64,000 nucleotides of DNA from REEB85 sp018971455 (GTDB lineage Bacteria > Pseudomonadota > Alphaproteobacteria > Acetobacterales > Acetobacteraceae): positions 1 through 64,000 of the forward strand of contig JAGWNT010000008.1 in the NCBI GenBank assembly GCA_028871195.1, in the 5' to 3' direction. A program made the position numbers and the translations under genes. The notes under the pieces were generated by a model. That model saw nothing but the letters and a program-made list of their open reading frames with translations. It was not told the DNA's origin and made no database searches. Below, in pieces: positions 32,286 to 41,248 of this stretch; positions within the stretch are counted from its first letter, which is position 1; each line of letters starts with the position of its first letter.

Positions 32286-33587
32286 TCAGAGGCCGAATAC
32301 CAGCCGCAGCAGGACGGTGTCCTCGGTCAGGCTGCTGGCGAGGGTGGAGCGCTTGTCGAAATGGTCGTAGCTGCCGACCAGGCGGAGGTGCCGGTCGATC
32401 AGCCAGGTCGCCGAGCCGCCGGCGCTGGCCACGGTCTCGTGGCCGGCCGTGGCCTGGCCGTTGCCGGCGGGGTATTCGGCGCGCTGGAGATCGACATAAG
32501 CGCCGAGCAGGACGTCGCGCTGCAATTCATGGTCGAGCGCCAGCCGGCCCTCGTTGAGCACGTAGCCGGCCGCCCCCTCGGCGGCCTGGTCCTCGATGCG
32601 CCGGGTCAGCGTCAGGCCGGCCGTGGTCAGCCCGGTGGGCGACCAGGTCAGGCCCGCCTCGAGCACCGGTGCCGCCTCGGCCTTGTAGGCGGAGCTGGCG
32701 AACTGGCGGAGCTGGTAGCCGAGCAGGGCGCGGGTGCGCCACACGCCGCCGGCATGGTCGAGCCCCCCGAGCACGGCGATGGAGGTGGAGTCGGCGGCCG
32801 GCTGGCCGATCTGGCCGTGCAGGTAGTGGGTGTTCGCCACGCGCACGACCACCACCAGGTCGCGCAGCGCCGCATTGCCCCACCGGGTCGCCAGGCTGCC
32901 CTGCAGCAGGTTGCGGTCCCGCCCGCGCTGGCTCAGCGGCCGGCCGCCCGAAGTGACCGCGCCGTAGCGGTAGGCGATGAACTCGAGGCCCGGCTCCAGC
33001 CGCCACGGCCCGCGCCGCGTGGCGAAGGCGGCGCGCAGATCGTCCACGGTGTAGGCGCCCGGATGGTCGAGCAGCGGCACGTTGAGGTCGCGCGCGCTCT
33101 GGTGCAGGGCCAGATGCGCGGCGGCCAGCGTCAGCCGGTCGCGGCCCAGGTCGATCTGCTGGCCGAGCGAGACCGTCCAGTTGGTGAAGGACTGGCTGGG
33201 CAGGGCGGGATAGCGCGCATCGTCGAGACTGACATAGGCGCTGACATTGTCGCGCGACCAGGTGGTGGCGGCCTGGAGTGCCGCGCGCTGCGCGGCCAGC
33301 ACGCCGGGCCGGGCGGCCCCGGTGCCGGTGGGGTTGCTGTCATAGCCCAGCGCCTCGGACAGGGTGGGGTGCAGCAGCAGCGGCCCGAGGCGCACGCCCG
33401 GGGGGTCGTATTCCGGCCGGGCACGCGAGGCGACGGTGACGCCGGGGCCGGCCTGGTAGCCGGTGACGCCGGGCGGAAAATAGGCATCGACGAGCTGGGC
33501 GCGTGCCGACACGGCGGCCAGCAAGGCGCCCAGTCCGAGCGCCGCCGCACGGGCGCGGCGGCCATGCCGTGCCGGCATTTCAGTCAA
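32286..33587 (-). CDS. Outer membrane beta-barrel protein of the EPS locus
   Basis: 433-residue protein with a signal peptide (cleavage near SARA-QL) and a series of alternating amphipathic strands ending in TVLLRLVFGL, consistent with a C-terminal beta-barrel of the OMP_b-brl_2/BBP2_2 type used in exopolysaccharide loci. Conserved features include HPTLSEALGYDSNPTGT near the start. It precedes the OPX gene in the same operon and is divergent from the sugar-phosphate transferase, so it probably forms or assists the secretion pore for the polymer. The exact strand count cannot be set by eye. Confidence 0.8.
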   Translation of the reverse strand: MTEMPARHGRRARAAALGLGALLAAVSARAQLVDAYFPPGVTGYQAGPGVTVASRARPEYDPPGVRLGPLLLHPTLSEALGYDSNPTGTGAARPGVLAAQRAALQAATTWSRDNVSAYVSLDDARYPALPSQSFTNWTVSLGQQIDLGRDRLTLAAAHLALHQSARDLNVPLLDHPGAYTVDDLRAAFATRRGPWRLEPGLEFIAYRYGAVTSGGRPLSQRGRDRNLLQGSLATRWGNAALRDLVVVVRVANTHYLHGQIGQPAADSTSIAVLGGLDHAGGVWRTRALLGYQLRQFASSAYKAEAAPVLEAGLTWSPTGLTTAGLTLTRRIEDQAAEGAAGYVLNEGRLALDHELQRDVLLGAYVDLQRAEYPAGNGQATAGHETVASAGGSATWLIDRHLRLVGSYDHFDKRSTLASSLTEDTVLLRLVFGL

Positions 33588-33642
33588 TGATTTCCGCCGT
33601 TTTTGCCATCATGTTCAGACCAGATAGCAGAATACGAAGGGG

Positions 33643-33654
33643 TTTGCGCGCAAA
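33643..33654. promoter_or_regulatory. 12-bp perfect palindrome in divergent EPS promoter region
   Basis: TTTGCGCGCAAA is a perfect 12-bp palindrome in the 168-bp gap between the divergent beta-barrel and sugar transferase genes. A second dyad, CGATC-TT-GATCG, lies at 33684-33695. Both sit where operators for the EPS locus would be expected. No regulator gene is adjacent, so the assignment as binding sites is inference from position and symmetry. Confidence 0.35.
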
Positions 33655-33755
33655 TCCGCGCAACCGGCCGCTTAACGCAATCGCGATCTTGATCGGGCAG
33701 GAATCACAACGGCTTGCAGCCACCGACCCTGATCGAACGGAGCGCCTGATGCCGG

Positions 33756-34484
33756 ATGCCGACGATGCCCGATGACATGCGCGCCATGGGGCTGCTGATG
33801 ACGGTCGCGCCGGCCGACGGCGCCGCCATCGCCCGCCTGGGCCACGCCCGCGCCGCCCCGGCCGGCCGGATGCCCCTCGAACAGGCCGCCAAGGTGATCT
33901 TCGACGTCGTCATCGCCTTCCTGCTGCTGGTGCTGCTGGCGCCGCTGATGGGGCTGATCGCCTGGGCGGTGCGGCTCGATGGCGGGCCGGCGCTGTTCGC
34001 CCATCGTCGGCTGGGGCGTTTCGGCACCACGTTCGACTGCCTGAAATTCCGCACCATGGTGCCCGATGCCGACGCCGTGCTGAGCGAGACGCTGGCGCGT
34101 GACGCGCGGGCGGCGGCGGAGTGGGCGGCGACCCACAAGCTGCGCGACGACCCGCGGGTGACCCGGCTGGGCCGCCTGCTGCGCCGCACCAGCCTCGACG
34201 AATTGCCGCAGCTGGTGAACGTGCTGCGACTGGAAATGAGCCTGGTCGGCCCGCGGCCGATCGTGGCGGCGGAAATCTCTCGCTACGGGACGGATTTCGC
34301 TTATTACTGCGCGGTGCGGCCGGGACTGACCGGGCTGTGGCAGGTGAGCGGGCGCAACAACACCCCCTACGCCGAGAAGGTCCAGCTCGATGCCCGTTAT
34401 GTGAGGAGCTGGACGCTGTGGCGGGACGTGCTGATCATGCTTCGGACGGTGCCGGCGGTGGTGGCGCGGCGCGGCGCCCATTGA
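33756..34484 (+). CDS. Undecaprenyl-phosphate sugar phosphotransferase (priming enzyme)
   Basis: 242-residue bacterial sugar transferase that starts polysaccharide repeat synthesis by moving a sugar-1-phosphate from a nucleotide sugar to undecaprenyl phosphate. The re-entrant membrane helix is KVIFDVVIAFLLLVLLAPLM; the catalytic part includes GRFGTTFDCLKFRTMVPDA, RRTSLDELPQLVNVLR, LVGPRPIVAAE and VRPGLTGLWQVSGRN. It is a short ExoY/WcaJ-C type without the N-terminal multi-helix domain. ATGs at 33756, 33765 and 33777 are all possible. First gene of the rightward EPS operon. Confidence 0.93.
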   Translation: MPTMPDDMRAMGLLMTVAPADGAAIARLGHARAAPAGRMPLEQAAKVIFDVVIAFLLLVLLAPLMGLIAWAVRLDGGPALFAHRRLGRFGTTFDCLKFRTMVPDADAVLSETLARDARAAAEWAATHKLRDDPRVTRLGRLLRRTSLDELPQLVNVLRLEMSLVGPRPIVAAEISRYGTDFAYYCAVRPGLTGLWQVSGRNNTPYAEKVQLDARYVRSWTLWRDVLIMLRTVPAVVARRGAH

Positions 34485-34568
34485 GGCTCCGGCGCGCCCC
34501 ACGCGCGCCGTGGTGCAACCGCCAGTGTCTGCGCGCCGGTGCTGACTGAGCCGGCCGGACCGGGCGGC

Positions 34569-36809
34569 ATGTCGCTGAGCCAGCCTGAGCGCGAGCCGAT
34601 CGAGCTTGCCGCCGATCTCCGCGCGCCCGAGACCGTCTCGCCGCTGCGCCTGCTCGAGGTGCTGTGGCGCCGGCGCTGGACGTTCCTGCTGGTCGCCGCC
34701 CTGGCGATGGCGGCGGCGGGCTGGGTGATCCTGCGCCTGCGGCCGAGCTACGAGGCGCGCGCGCTGGTGCTGGTCGATACCCGCAAGAACGTGCTGAGCG
34801 ACGTGCAGGCGATCGCCGCCGGCGCGCAGGCGGACACCATCGAGGTGCGCACCCAGGTCGATATCCTGCGCTCGCCGGCGCTGGCCGAGCAGGTGGCGCG
34901 CCGGCTCGACCTGCCGGCCATGGCGGAGTTCGGCGGCGGTCCGCCGGCGCCGCCGCCGCCATGGCATGGGCTGGCGCTGCGGCTGCGGGCGCTCGTCGGC
35001 GCGCCGGCCCCGCCGCCGGCCCCGCCCGATGCCACCGCCCGGCTGCGCGAGGTGACGGCGATGCTGACCGGCGGCCGGGTGAGCGTGGTCAATGACGGGC
35101 GCTCCTACATCATCGGCATCCAGGCCCGCGCGCACGCCGCTGAGCTGAGTGCCGCGATCGCCAATGCCTATGCGCAGGTCTATCTCAATTTCAACCGGGC
35201 GCTGAAGGACCGCGCGGTGGCGCGCGCCAATGCCTGGCTCGACGGGCGGCTGGCGCCGTTGCAGGCCAAGCTGCGGATCGCCGAGCGCAATGTCGCCGAT
35301 TTCGAGGCGGCGCACGGACTGATCGAGGATCGCGCCGGGGCGGCCGGCACGACGCGGCCGGCGACGGTGCTGGGCCAGCAGCTCGCCCAGATCAACACCC
35401 AGCTGGTGCTGGCCACCGCCGAGCAGGCCCAGCGCGAGGCGGCGGCCGACCAGATCCGCGCCGCGCTGGCCGGCCAGGCCGACCTCTATTCGGTGCCGCA
35501 GGTGCTCGGCTCGGCGCTGATCCAGCGCCTGCGCGGCCAGGAGGCCGAGGCCAGCGCGCGGGCCGCCAACCTCGCCATCACCCAGCAGGAGGGCAGCGTG
35601 GCCCTGCGCGGCGTGCGCGCCGAGCTGGGCGATCTGCACGGGCGCATCCTCGACGAGGCGCGCAAGATCGGCGCCAGCATCGAAAGCGAGGCCCAGACCG
35701 CCGGGCTGCGGGTGACGGCGCTGCAAGAGAGCCTGACCCGTCTCCAGGCCAAGGTGGCCGAGCAGGGCAAGGCCGAAATCCAGCTGCGCCAGTTGCAGAG
35801 CGAGGCAGACGCGGCGCGGGCAGTCTACATGGATTACCTCAACCGCGCCGAGCGCAGCGCCAATGAGCGGGACATCCAGCAACCCGACGCCGAGCTGATC
35901 TCGCTGGCCGGCGTGCCGCTGGCGCCGGCGCCGCCGACGACGCGGCAATACCTCGCGCTCGCCGCCCTCGCCGCCGCCCTGCTTGGCATGGTGGCCGCGC
36001 TGCTGCGCGAGCGCATGGAGCCGGGGTTTCGCAGCGCCGAACAGGTGGAGGCGCAGACCGGGCTGCCCGTGCTCGGCTTCCTGCCGCAGGTGCGCAAGCG
36101 CGCCCGGGCGCGCGCCCTGGACGGTGCCGATTTCGGCTATGGCGAGGCCATGACGCATGTGCGCGGCATGCTCCAGCGCGCCTCGCTCGCCGGGCATCCG
36201 CGGGTGGTGCTGGTGACCTCCGCCCTGCCGCGCGAAGGCAAGACCTTCTTCGCCGTCTCGCTGGCCCGCGCCATGGCGCGGGCGGGGGGGCGCAGCCTGC
36301 TGGTCGATTGCGATCTGCGCCGGCCTTCGGTGATCGCCGCTGCCGGCCTGCCCGCGGCACCCGGGCGCGGGCCGCGGGAGGTGGCCGTCACCGGCGGCAG
36401 CGCGCTCGACCCGCTGCTGCGGCGCGACACCATCTCCACGCTCGACATCCTCGATGCGAGCGCCGCGGTGCCGGAAGCCGCCGATGCGGCCGCCTTCGTC
36501 GCCTCCGGCCAGCTTGCGGCCCTGCTCGGCGAGGCGCGCGGGCGCTATGACCTGGTGGTGATCGACGCGCCGCCTGTGCTCGCCTTCGTCGATGCGCGCG
36601 TGCTCAGCCAGCTCGCCGACACGACGCTGCTGCTGGTGCGCTGGCGGCGCACGCCGCGCGCCCTGGCGAGCAGCGCCCTGAAGGCGCTGCGCAGCTATGA
36701 CGCGCGCATCGCCGGCGTGGTGATGACGCAGGTGAACATGCGCGCGCTCGGCGCCGGCGAGGGCGCGCACGGCTACGTGGCGCGCAAATACAGCGCCTAT
36801 TTCAAATAG
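34569..36809 (+). CDS. Wzc-like polysaccharide co-polymerase with BY-kinase domain
   Basis: 746-residue inner-membrane protein: an N-terminal Wzz domain with helices near residues 36-56 and 460-478 flanking a long periplasmic coiled-coil region, and a C-terminal bacterial tyrosine kinase. Kinase motifs are Walker A SALPREGKTFFAVSLA (about 548), Walker A' LLVDCDLRRPS (about 577) and Walker B LVVIDAPPVLAF (about 661). The C-terminus (GYVARKYSAYFK) has three tyrosines that could be autophosphorylated. It controls chain length and export with the OPX protein. A GTG 30 bp upstream is an alternative start. Confidence 0.93.
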   Translation: MSLSQPEREPIELAADLRAPETVSPLRLLEVLWRRRWTFLLVAALAMAAAGWVILRLRPSYEARALVLVDTRKNVLSDVQAIAAGAQADTIEVRTQVDILRSPALAEQVARRLDLPAMAEFGGGPPAPPPPWHGLALRLRALVGAPAPPPAPPDATARLREVTAMLTGGRVSVVNDGRSYIIGIQARAHAAELSAAIANAYAQVYLNFNRALKDRAVARANAWLDGRLAPLQAKLRIAERNVADFEAAHGLIEDRAGAAGTTRPATVLGQQLAQINTQLVLATAEQAQREAAADQIRAALAGQADLYSVPQVLGSALIQRLRGQEAEASARAANLAITQQEGSVALRGVRAELGDLHGRILDEARKIGASIESEAQTAGLRVTALQESLTRLQAKVAEQGKAEIQLRQLQSEADAARAVYMDYLNRAERSANERDIQQPDAELISLAGVPLAPAPPTTRQYLALAALAAALLGMVAALLRERMEPGFRSAEQVEAQTGLPVLGFLPQVRKRARARALDGADFGYGEAMTHVRGMLQRASLAGHPRVVLVTSALPREGKTFFAVSLARAMARAGGRSLLVDCDLRRPSVIAAAGLPAAPGRGPREVAVTGGSALDPLLRRDTISTLDILDASAAVPEAADAAAFVASGQLAALLGEARGRYDLVVIDAPPVLAFVDARVLSQLADTTLLLVRWRRTPRALASSALKALRSYDARIAGVVMTQVNMRALGAGEGAHGYVARKYSAYFK

Positions 36810-36836
36810 CCACGCCATGCCGCAGCACGCCCGCCC

Positions 36837-38234
36837 ATGCAGATGACGCTGTTCGGCCTGGCGCTGCTGCCGCTGTGCCTGGCCTGCGCCATGGCGCCGC
36901 TGCGGCTGCTGGAACTGGTGTTCATCGCCGCCGTGTTCGGCGCCGCGGCGGCCCTGGTGATCGGCCCGCTCGGCCTGCCGCCGGGCCTGCCGCCGGCGAT
37001 GCTGTTCATCGGCTACGTGGTGCTGCAATACGCGCTGGGCGCGCGCTACCCGGGGGAGGCGCGGGTCTGGCGGCTGCTGGAGCCGCTGGTGGTGACGCTG
37101 GTGTATGCGCTGGCGACGTCGCTGATCCTGCCGCGCATCTTTGCCGGGCAGTTCGACGTGTGGCCGCAGAAGGTCGATGCCGATTATCCGTTCCCGGTGC
37201 CGCTGGGCGCCAGTTCGGCGAATTTCACGCAGGACATGTATCTGCTGTCCAACGCGACGCTGGCGATTCTCGCCGCGGTGTTCCTGACGCGCCGGGGTAT
37301 CGATTTCACCCGCCTGCTGCGGGCCTACCTGCTCGGCGGCGTGCTGGTCGTGCTGGTCTGCTTCTGGCAGCTCGCCAGCCGGATCGCCGGCGTGCCGTAC
37401 CCCGATACGCTGTTCTATTCCAACCCGGGCTGGGTGATCTTTCCCGCCCAGAGCTTCGGCGTGGTGCCGCGCATCAACGGGCCTTTCAGCGAGCCGGCGG
37501 CGCTGGCCTTCTATCTGTCCGGCATCGTCTTCTCCACGGCCTGGATCCTGCTGCGCGGCCATCGCAGCCGGCTGGCCGCCGTGCTGCTGCCCGGCGCCGT
37601 GGTCGCCATGCTGCTCTCGACCTCGACCACCGGCTATGCGGTGCTGGGCGCGGGCGGGGCCTTCCTGCTGGCCTATGCGCTGACCTCGGCGCCGCGGCCG
37701 GTGGCCGGGCGCATCCTCGCCTTCGGCGTGCCGCTGGTGCTGGTCGGCGTGCTCGGCGCGGTGGCATTGGCGAGCCTCGATCCGAGCTTCGCCAATTCGG
37801 TGCAGGAAGTGGCGCAGGCCACCGCCGACAAGGGGCAGGGCCAGTCCTTCGCCGAGCGCACGACGCTCGATCTCGACAGCCTGGGCCTGCTGCTGCCCAG
37901 CTACGGGCTGGGCGCGGGCTGGGGCAGCGTGCGATCCTCGAGCCTGATCCCGGGGCTGCTCGCCAATCTGGGCGTGGTCGGCGTGGCGCCGCTGGCTTGG
38001 TTCGTCTGGCGGCTGCGCCGCGCCATCCGGCGGGCGGCCCGGCTGGCCGAGGCGGCGGAGCAGCGCATGGTGATCGAGGCGTTCAGCGCCAGCCTGATCG
38101 GGCTGCTGGTCGCCGGCGTGCTGTCGGCGCCGACCATCAGCGGCATCGATTTCTTCCTCGGTCTCGGCGTGCTCATCGGCTGCGTCGGACGTGTGGAACA
38201 CGAGGCGGCGGCGCGGTGCGGCCAGGCGGCATGA
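36837..38234 (+). CDS. Wzy-like polysaccharide polymerase (O-antigen ligase family)
   Basis: 465-residue integral membrane protein with about eleven helices and one large periplasmic loop near residues 300-365 (containing SLDPSFANSVQEVAQAT and DLDSLGLLLPSYGLGAGWG), a topology usual for Wzy polymerases and WaaL ligases. Sequence motifs are weak in this class, so the call rests on topology and its place between Wzc and glycosyltransferases. Its stop overlaps the next glycosyltransferase start by four bases. Confidence 0.75.
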   Translation: MQMTLFGLALLPLCLACAMAPLRLLELVFIAAVFGAAAALVIGPLGLPPGLPPAMLFIGYVVLQYALGARYPGEARVWRLLEPLVVTLVYALATSLILPRIFAGQFDVWPQKVDADYPFPVPLGASSANFTQDMYLLSNATLAILAAVFLTRRGIDFTRLLRAYLLGGVLVVLVCFWQLASRIAGVPYPDTLFYSNPGWVIFPAQSFGVVPRINGPFSEPAALAFYLSGIVFSTAWILLRGHRSRLAAVLLPGAVVAMLLSTSTTGYAVLGAGGAFLLAYALTSAPRPVAGRILAFGVPLVLVGVLGAVALASLDPSFANSVQEVAQATADKGQGQSFAERTTLDLDSLGLLLPSYGLGAGWGSVRSSSLIPGLLANLGVVGVAPLAWFVWRLRRAIRRAARLAEAAEQRMVIEAFSASLIGLLVAGVLSAPTISGIDFFLGLGVLIGCVGRVEHEAAARCGQAA

Positions 38235-39307
38235 GCGCGGTCGCCATCAATGCCCGCTTCCTGGCGCAGAACCTGACCGGCGTGCAGCGCTTCGCCATCG
38301 AAATGACCCAGGCGCTGCTGGCCGCCTGGCCGGAGGGGCGCGAGGCCCCTGCCCTGCTCGCCCCGGCCGGCGCACCGGCGCGCCCGGGCCTCGCGCCCAC
38401 GCGTATCGGCCGGCTGCGCGGGCATGCCTGGGAGCAGATCAGCCTGCCGCGCCATGGCGGCGGCGTGCTGGTCAATCTGGGCAACACCGCGCCGCTCGCC
38501 TGGCGGCGGCAATTGGTGGTGATCCACGATGCCGGCGCGTTCGCCACGCCGGACGCCTATTCCTGGAAATTCCGCCTGTGGTACCGGCTGCTGCAACGCG
38601 GGCTGGCGCGCCGGCGGGTGGGGCTGGCCACGGTCTCGCTGTTTTCCCGCAATGAGATCGCGCGCAGCCTCGGTGTCGATCCGCGCGGGATCGCGGTGCT
38701 GTCGGAGGGGGCCGAGCACATTCTGCGGGCACCGGCCGATTGGCGCGTGGCGGCCGATCATGGGCTGGAGGCGGGCCGCTACGTGCTGGTGGTCGGCAGC
38801 CTGGCGCCGCACAAGAACCTCGCGGCACTGGGCCCGACGGCGGCGATGCTGGCGGCGCGCGGCATGACGCTGGCGATCACCGGCGGCTTCAACGAATCGG
38901 TTTTCGCGACCAGCGCCTTGCCGCGCCCGGCAACGCTGCTCGGCCGCGTGTCCGACGCGGCGTTGCGCGGGCTGTACGAGCGGGCGGCCTGCTTCCTGTT
39001 TCCCTCACGCTACGAGGGGTTCGGCCTGCCCGCGATCGAGGCGATGGCGTGCGGCTGCCCGGTGGTGGCGGCGCGGGCGGGCGCGCTGCCGGAAGTCTGC
39101 GGCGATGCCGCGGTGTTCTGCGACCCCGCGGCACCGGGCGACATTGCCGGCGCGGTGGCCGCACTGCTCGATGACGCGCCGATGGCCGCGGAGCTGGTGC
39201 GCCGCGGCCGGCTGCGCGCGGCCGCCGCCACATGGCCGCGCGCAGCCGGGTTGCTCTACGACGCCATCATCGATGCCGAATCCGCAACGCCCGGGAGCGC
39301 GGCATGA
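38231..39307 (+). CDS. GT4-family glycosyltransferase
   Basis: 358-residue GT-B glycosyltransferase. The N-terminal nucleotide is NARFLAQNLTGVQRFAIEM, the linker VLVVGSLAPHKNLAAL and the C-terminal acceptor-donor motif FLFPSRYEGFGLPAIEAMACG with the EX7E pair are typical of GT4 mannosyl- or glucosyltransferases of EPS loci. It adds one sugar of the lipid-linked repeat on the cytoplasmic face. It overlaps the Wzy gene upstream and the second GT4 gene downstream by four bases each. Confidence 0.92.
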   Translation: MSAVAINARFLAQNLTGVQRFAIEMTQALLAAWPEGREAPALLAPAGAPARPGLAPTRIGRLRGHAWEQISLPRHGGGVLVNLGNTAPLAWRRQLVVIHDAGAFATPDAYSWKFRLWYRLLQRGLARRRVGLATVSLFSRNEIARSLGVDPRGIAVLSEGAEHILRAPADWRVAADHGLEAGRYVLVVGSLAPHKNLAALGPTAAMLAARGMTLAITGGFNESVFATSALPRPATLLGRVSDAALRGLYERAACFLFPSRYEGFGLPAIEAMACGCPVVAARAGALPEVCGDAAVFCDPAAPGDIAGAVAALLDDAPMAAELVRRGRLRAAAATWPRAAGLLYDAIIDAESATPGSAA

Positions 39308-40413
39308 AGATCGCCATCGTGCATGAGTGGCTGCAATCCTACGCCGGCGCCGAGCGGGTGCTCGAGCAGATCATCGTCTGCTATCCGCAGGCCGATCTGT
39401 TCGCGGTGGTGGATTTTCTGCCCCCCGGCCAGCGCGGCTTCCTCGGCGGACGGCAGGTCACCACCTCGTTCATCCAGCGCCTGCCGTTTGCCGCGCGGCA
39501 TTTTCGCGCCTATCTGGGCTTGATGCCGCTGGCCGTCGAGCAATTCGATCTCTCGGGCTATGACCTGGTGATTTCGAGCAGCCACGCGGTGGCCAAGGGC
39601 GTGCTGACCGGGCCGGACACGCTGCATGTCAGCTACGTGCATTCGCCGATGCGTTATGCGTGGGATCTGCAGCACCAGTACCTGCGCCAGAGCGGGCTCG
39701 AGCGCGGCGTGAAGGCCGCCTATGTGCGCTGGCAGCTCTCGCGGTTGCGGCAATGGGATGCGCGGACGGCCAATGGCGTGGACGTGTTCATCGCCAATTC
39801 CGCCTATGTCGCCCGGCGCATCCGCAAATGCTACCGGCGCAGCGCCGAGGTGATCGCGCCGCCGGTGGATGTGGCGTCGTTCCAGCCGGGCGGCGAGACC
39901 GGCGAGGCCTATCTGGTGGCGTCGCGGCTGGTGCCCTACAAGCGCGTTGATCTGGTGGTGGCGGCGTTCGCCGAGATGCCGCAGCGCCGCCTCGTCGTGG
40001 TGGGCGACGGGCCGGAGCGGGCGGCGGTGGAACGGGCGGCGCGGGGGGCGGCGAATATCGTCTTTCGCGGCGCGGTCGGGCATGACGAACTGGTCGGGCT
40101 GATGCAGACGGCGCGCGGCTTCGTGTTTGCGGCGGAGGAGGATTTCGGCATCATGCTGGTGGAGGCGCAGGCCTGCGGAACGCCGGTGATCGCCTTTGGC
40201 AGCGGCGGCGCGCGCGACATCGTGGCCGATGGCACGGGACTCTTCTTCGAATCGCAAAGCAAGGCGGCGATCATCGACGCGGTGGAGCGGTTCGAACGGC
40301 AAACCTTCTCCCGCGCCGCCTGCCGCGCGAATGCCGAGCGCTTCGGCCCCGAGGTTTTTCGGGCCCGCCTGACCGGCCTGGTGGAAGAATCCTGGGCGCG
40401 GCGCAATGACTGA
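39304..40413 (+). CDS. GT4-family glycosyltransferase (WcaI/PimB-like)
   Basis: 369-residue GT-B enzyme. The N-terminus MKIAIVHEWLQSYAGAERVL, the VSYVHSPMRYAWDLQHQYL segment, the linker ASRLVPYKRVDLVVAAFAEM and the donor motif AAEEDFGIMLVEAQACGTPV with EX7E glutamates define the family. This subgroup (HSPMRYAWD) is frequent in EPS and O-antigen clusters. It acts at the cytoplasmic membrane face; the sugar donor cannot be read from sequence. Coupled to both neighbours by overlap. Confidence 0.92.
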   Translation: MKIAIVHEWLQSYAGAERVLEQIIVCYPQADLFAVVDFLPPGQRGFLGGRQVTTSFIQRLPFAARHFRAYLGLMPLAVEQFDLSGYDLVISSSHAVAKGVLTGPDTLHVSYVHSPMRYAWDLQHQYLRQSGLERGVKAAYVRWQLSRLRQWDARTANGVDVFIANSAYVARRIRKCYRRSAEVIAPPVDVASFQPGGETGEAYLVASRLVPYKRVDLVVAAFAEMPQRRLVVVGDGPERAAVERAARGAANIVFRGAVGHDELVGLMQTARGFVFAAEEDFGIMLVEAQACGTPVIAFGSGGARDIVADGTGLFFESQSKAAIIDAVERFERQTFSRAACRANAERFGPEVFRARLTGLVEESWARRND

Positions 40414-41248
40414 GCCGATGATCTCGCTGGTGGTGGCGACGCGCGGACGCGTCGATGAGCTCGGCGTTCTGCTCGCCTCGTTGCGGATGCAGCAATACCG
40501 GCGGCTGGAAATCATCGTGGTGGACCAGAACGCCGATGACCGGCTGCTTGGCGTATTGGAGGCGGCGGCCGATCTGCCGATCCGCCATGTGCGCGCGGCG
40601 GCGCGCGGCCTGTCCTACGCGCGCAATATCGGCATTGGGTGCTGCGGCGGGGATATCGTGGGCTTCCCCGATGACGATTGCTACTATCCCGATGGCGTGC
40701 TCGCCGCCGTTGCCGCGGCGTTTGCGGCCGCGCCGGAGCTGGCGCTGCTCAGCGGCGCCGCCCATTCCCCCAACGGGCGGCTCGGGTCCGGGCGGTGGTC
40801 CGCCACCGGCGGGCCGATCACCCGGGCCAATGTGTTCACCACGGTGATCAGCTTCAACCTGTTCCTGCGGGCCGACCTGCTGCGATCGCTCGGCGGCTTC
40901 GACGAGCGGCTCGGCATCGGCGCCAAGTTCGGGTCCTGCGAGGAGACGGAGTTGGTGATCCGTGCCATCGCCGCCGGGGCGACGACGCGATACCAGCCGC
41001 AGCTGCTGGTGATCCATCCCGACAAGCGATTGTCGCCGATCGCGGTCGAGCGCGCCTTCGCCTACGGCACCGGGCTCGGCTACGTGCTGCGCCGGCATCG
41101 CTGCGGCTGGGTGGCGACGGCGACCTATCTCATCCGGCCATTCGGCGGCATGGTTGTCTATGCGCTGCGCGCGAACCGGCTGGCGACGACCTATTACTGG
41201 CGCACGCTGCGCGGGCGGATCTTCGGCTACCTCACCGCCGACGCCTGA
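40406..41248 (+). CDS. GT2-family glycosyltransferase
   Basis: 280-residue GT-A enzyme: the N-terminal Rossmann-like MISLVVATRGRVDELGVLLA, the metal-binding acidic motif GFPDDDCYYPDG (DxD) and the downstream NLFLRADLLRSLGGFDERLG segment with an acidic EETEL are typical of family 2. It is the last gene of the rightward EPS operon; its end overlaps the convergent flippase gene by 17 bp. The sugar and linkage are unknown. Confidence 0.9.
   Translation: MTEPMISLVVATRGRVDELGVLLASLRMQQYRRLEIIVVDQNADDRLLGVLEAAADLPIRHVRAAARGLSYARNIGIGCCGGDIVGFPDDDCYYPDGVLAAVAAAFAAAPELALLSGAAHSPNGRLGSGRWSATGGPITRANVFTTVISFNLFLRADLLRSLGGFDERLGIGAKFGSCEETELVIRAIAAGATTRYQPQLLVIHPDKRLSPIAVERAFAYGTGLGYVLRRHRCGWVATATYLIRPFGGMVVYALRANRLATTYYWRTLRGRIFGYLTADA

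Noticed and set aside
33672..38201. A 1509-codon open frame on the minus strand across the EPS genes
   Set aside because: It lies opposite the sugar transferase, Wzc-like and Wzy-like genes, whose plus-strand families are clear. Its product is rich in Arg, His, Gln and Gly with no domain, as expected for the antisense of GC-rich coding DNA with G or C in third positions.
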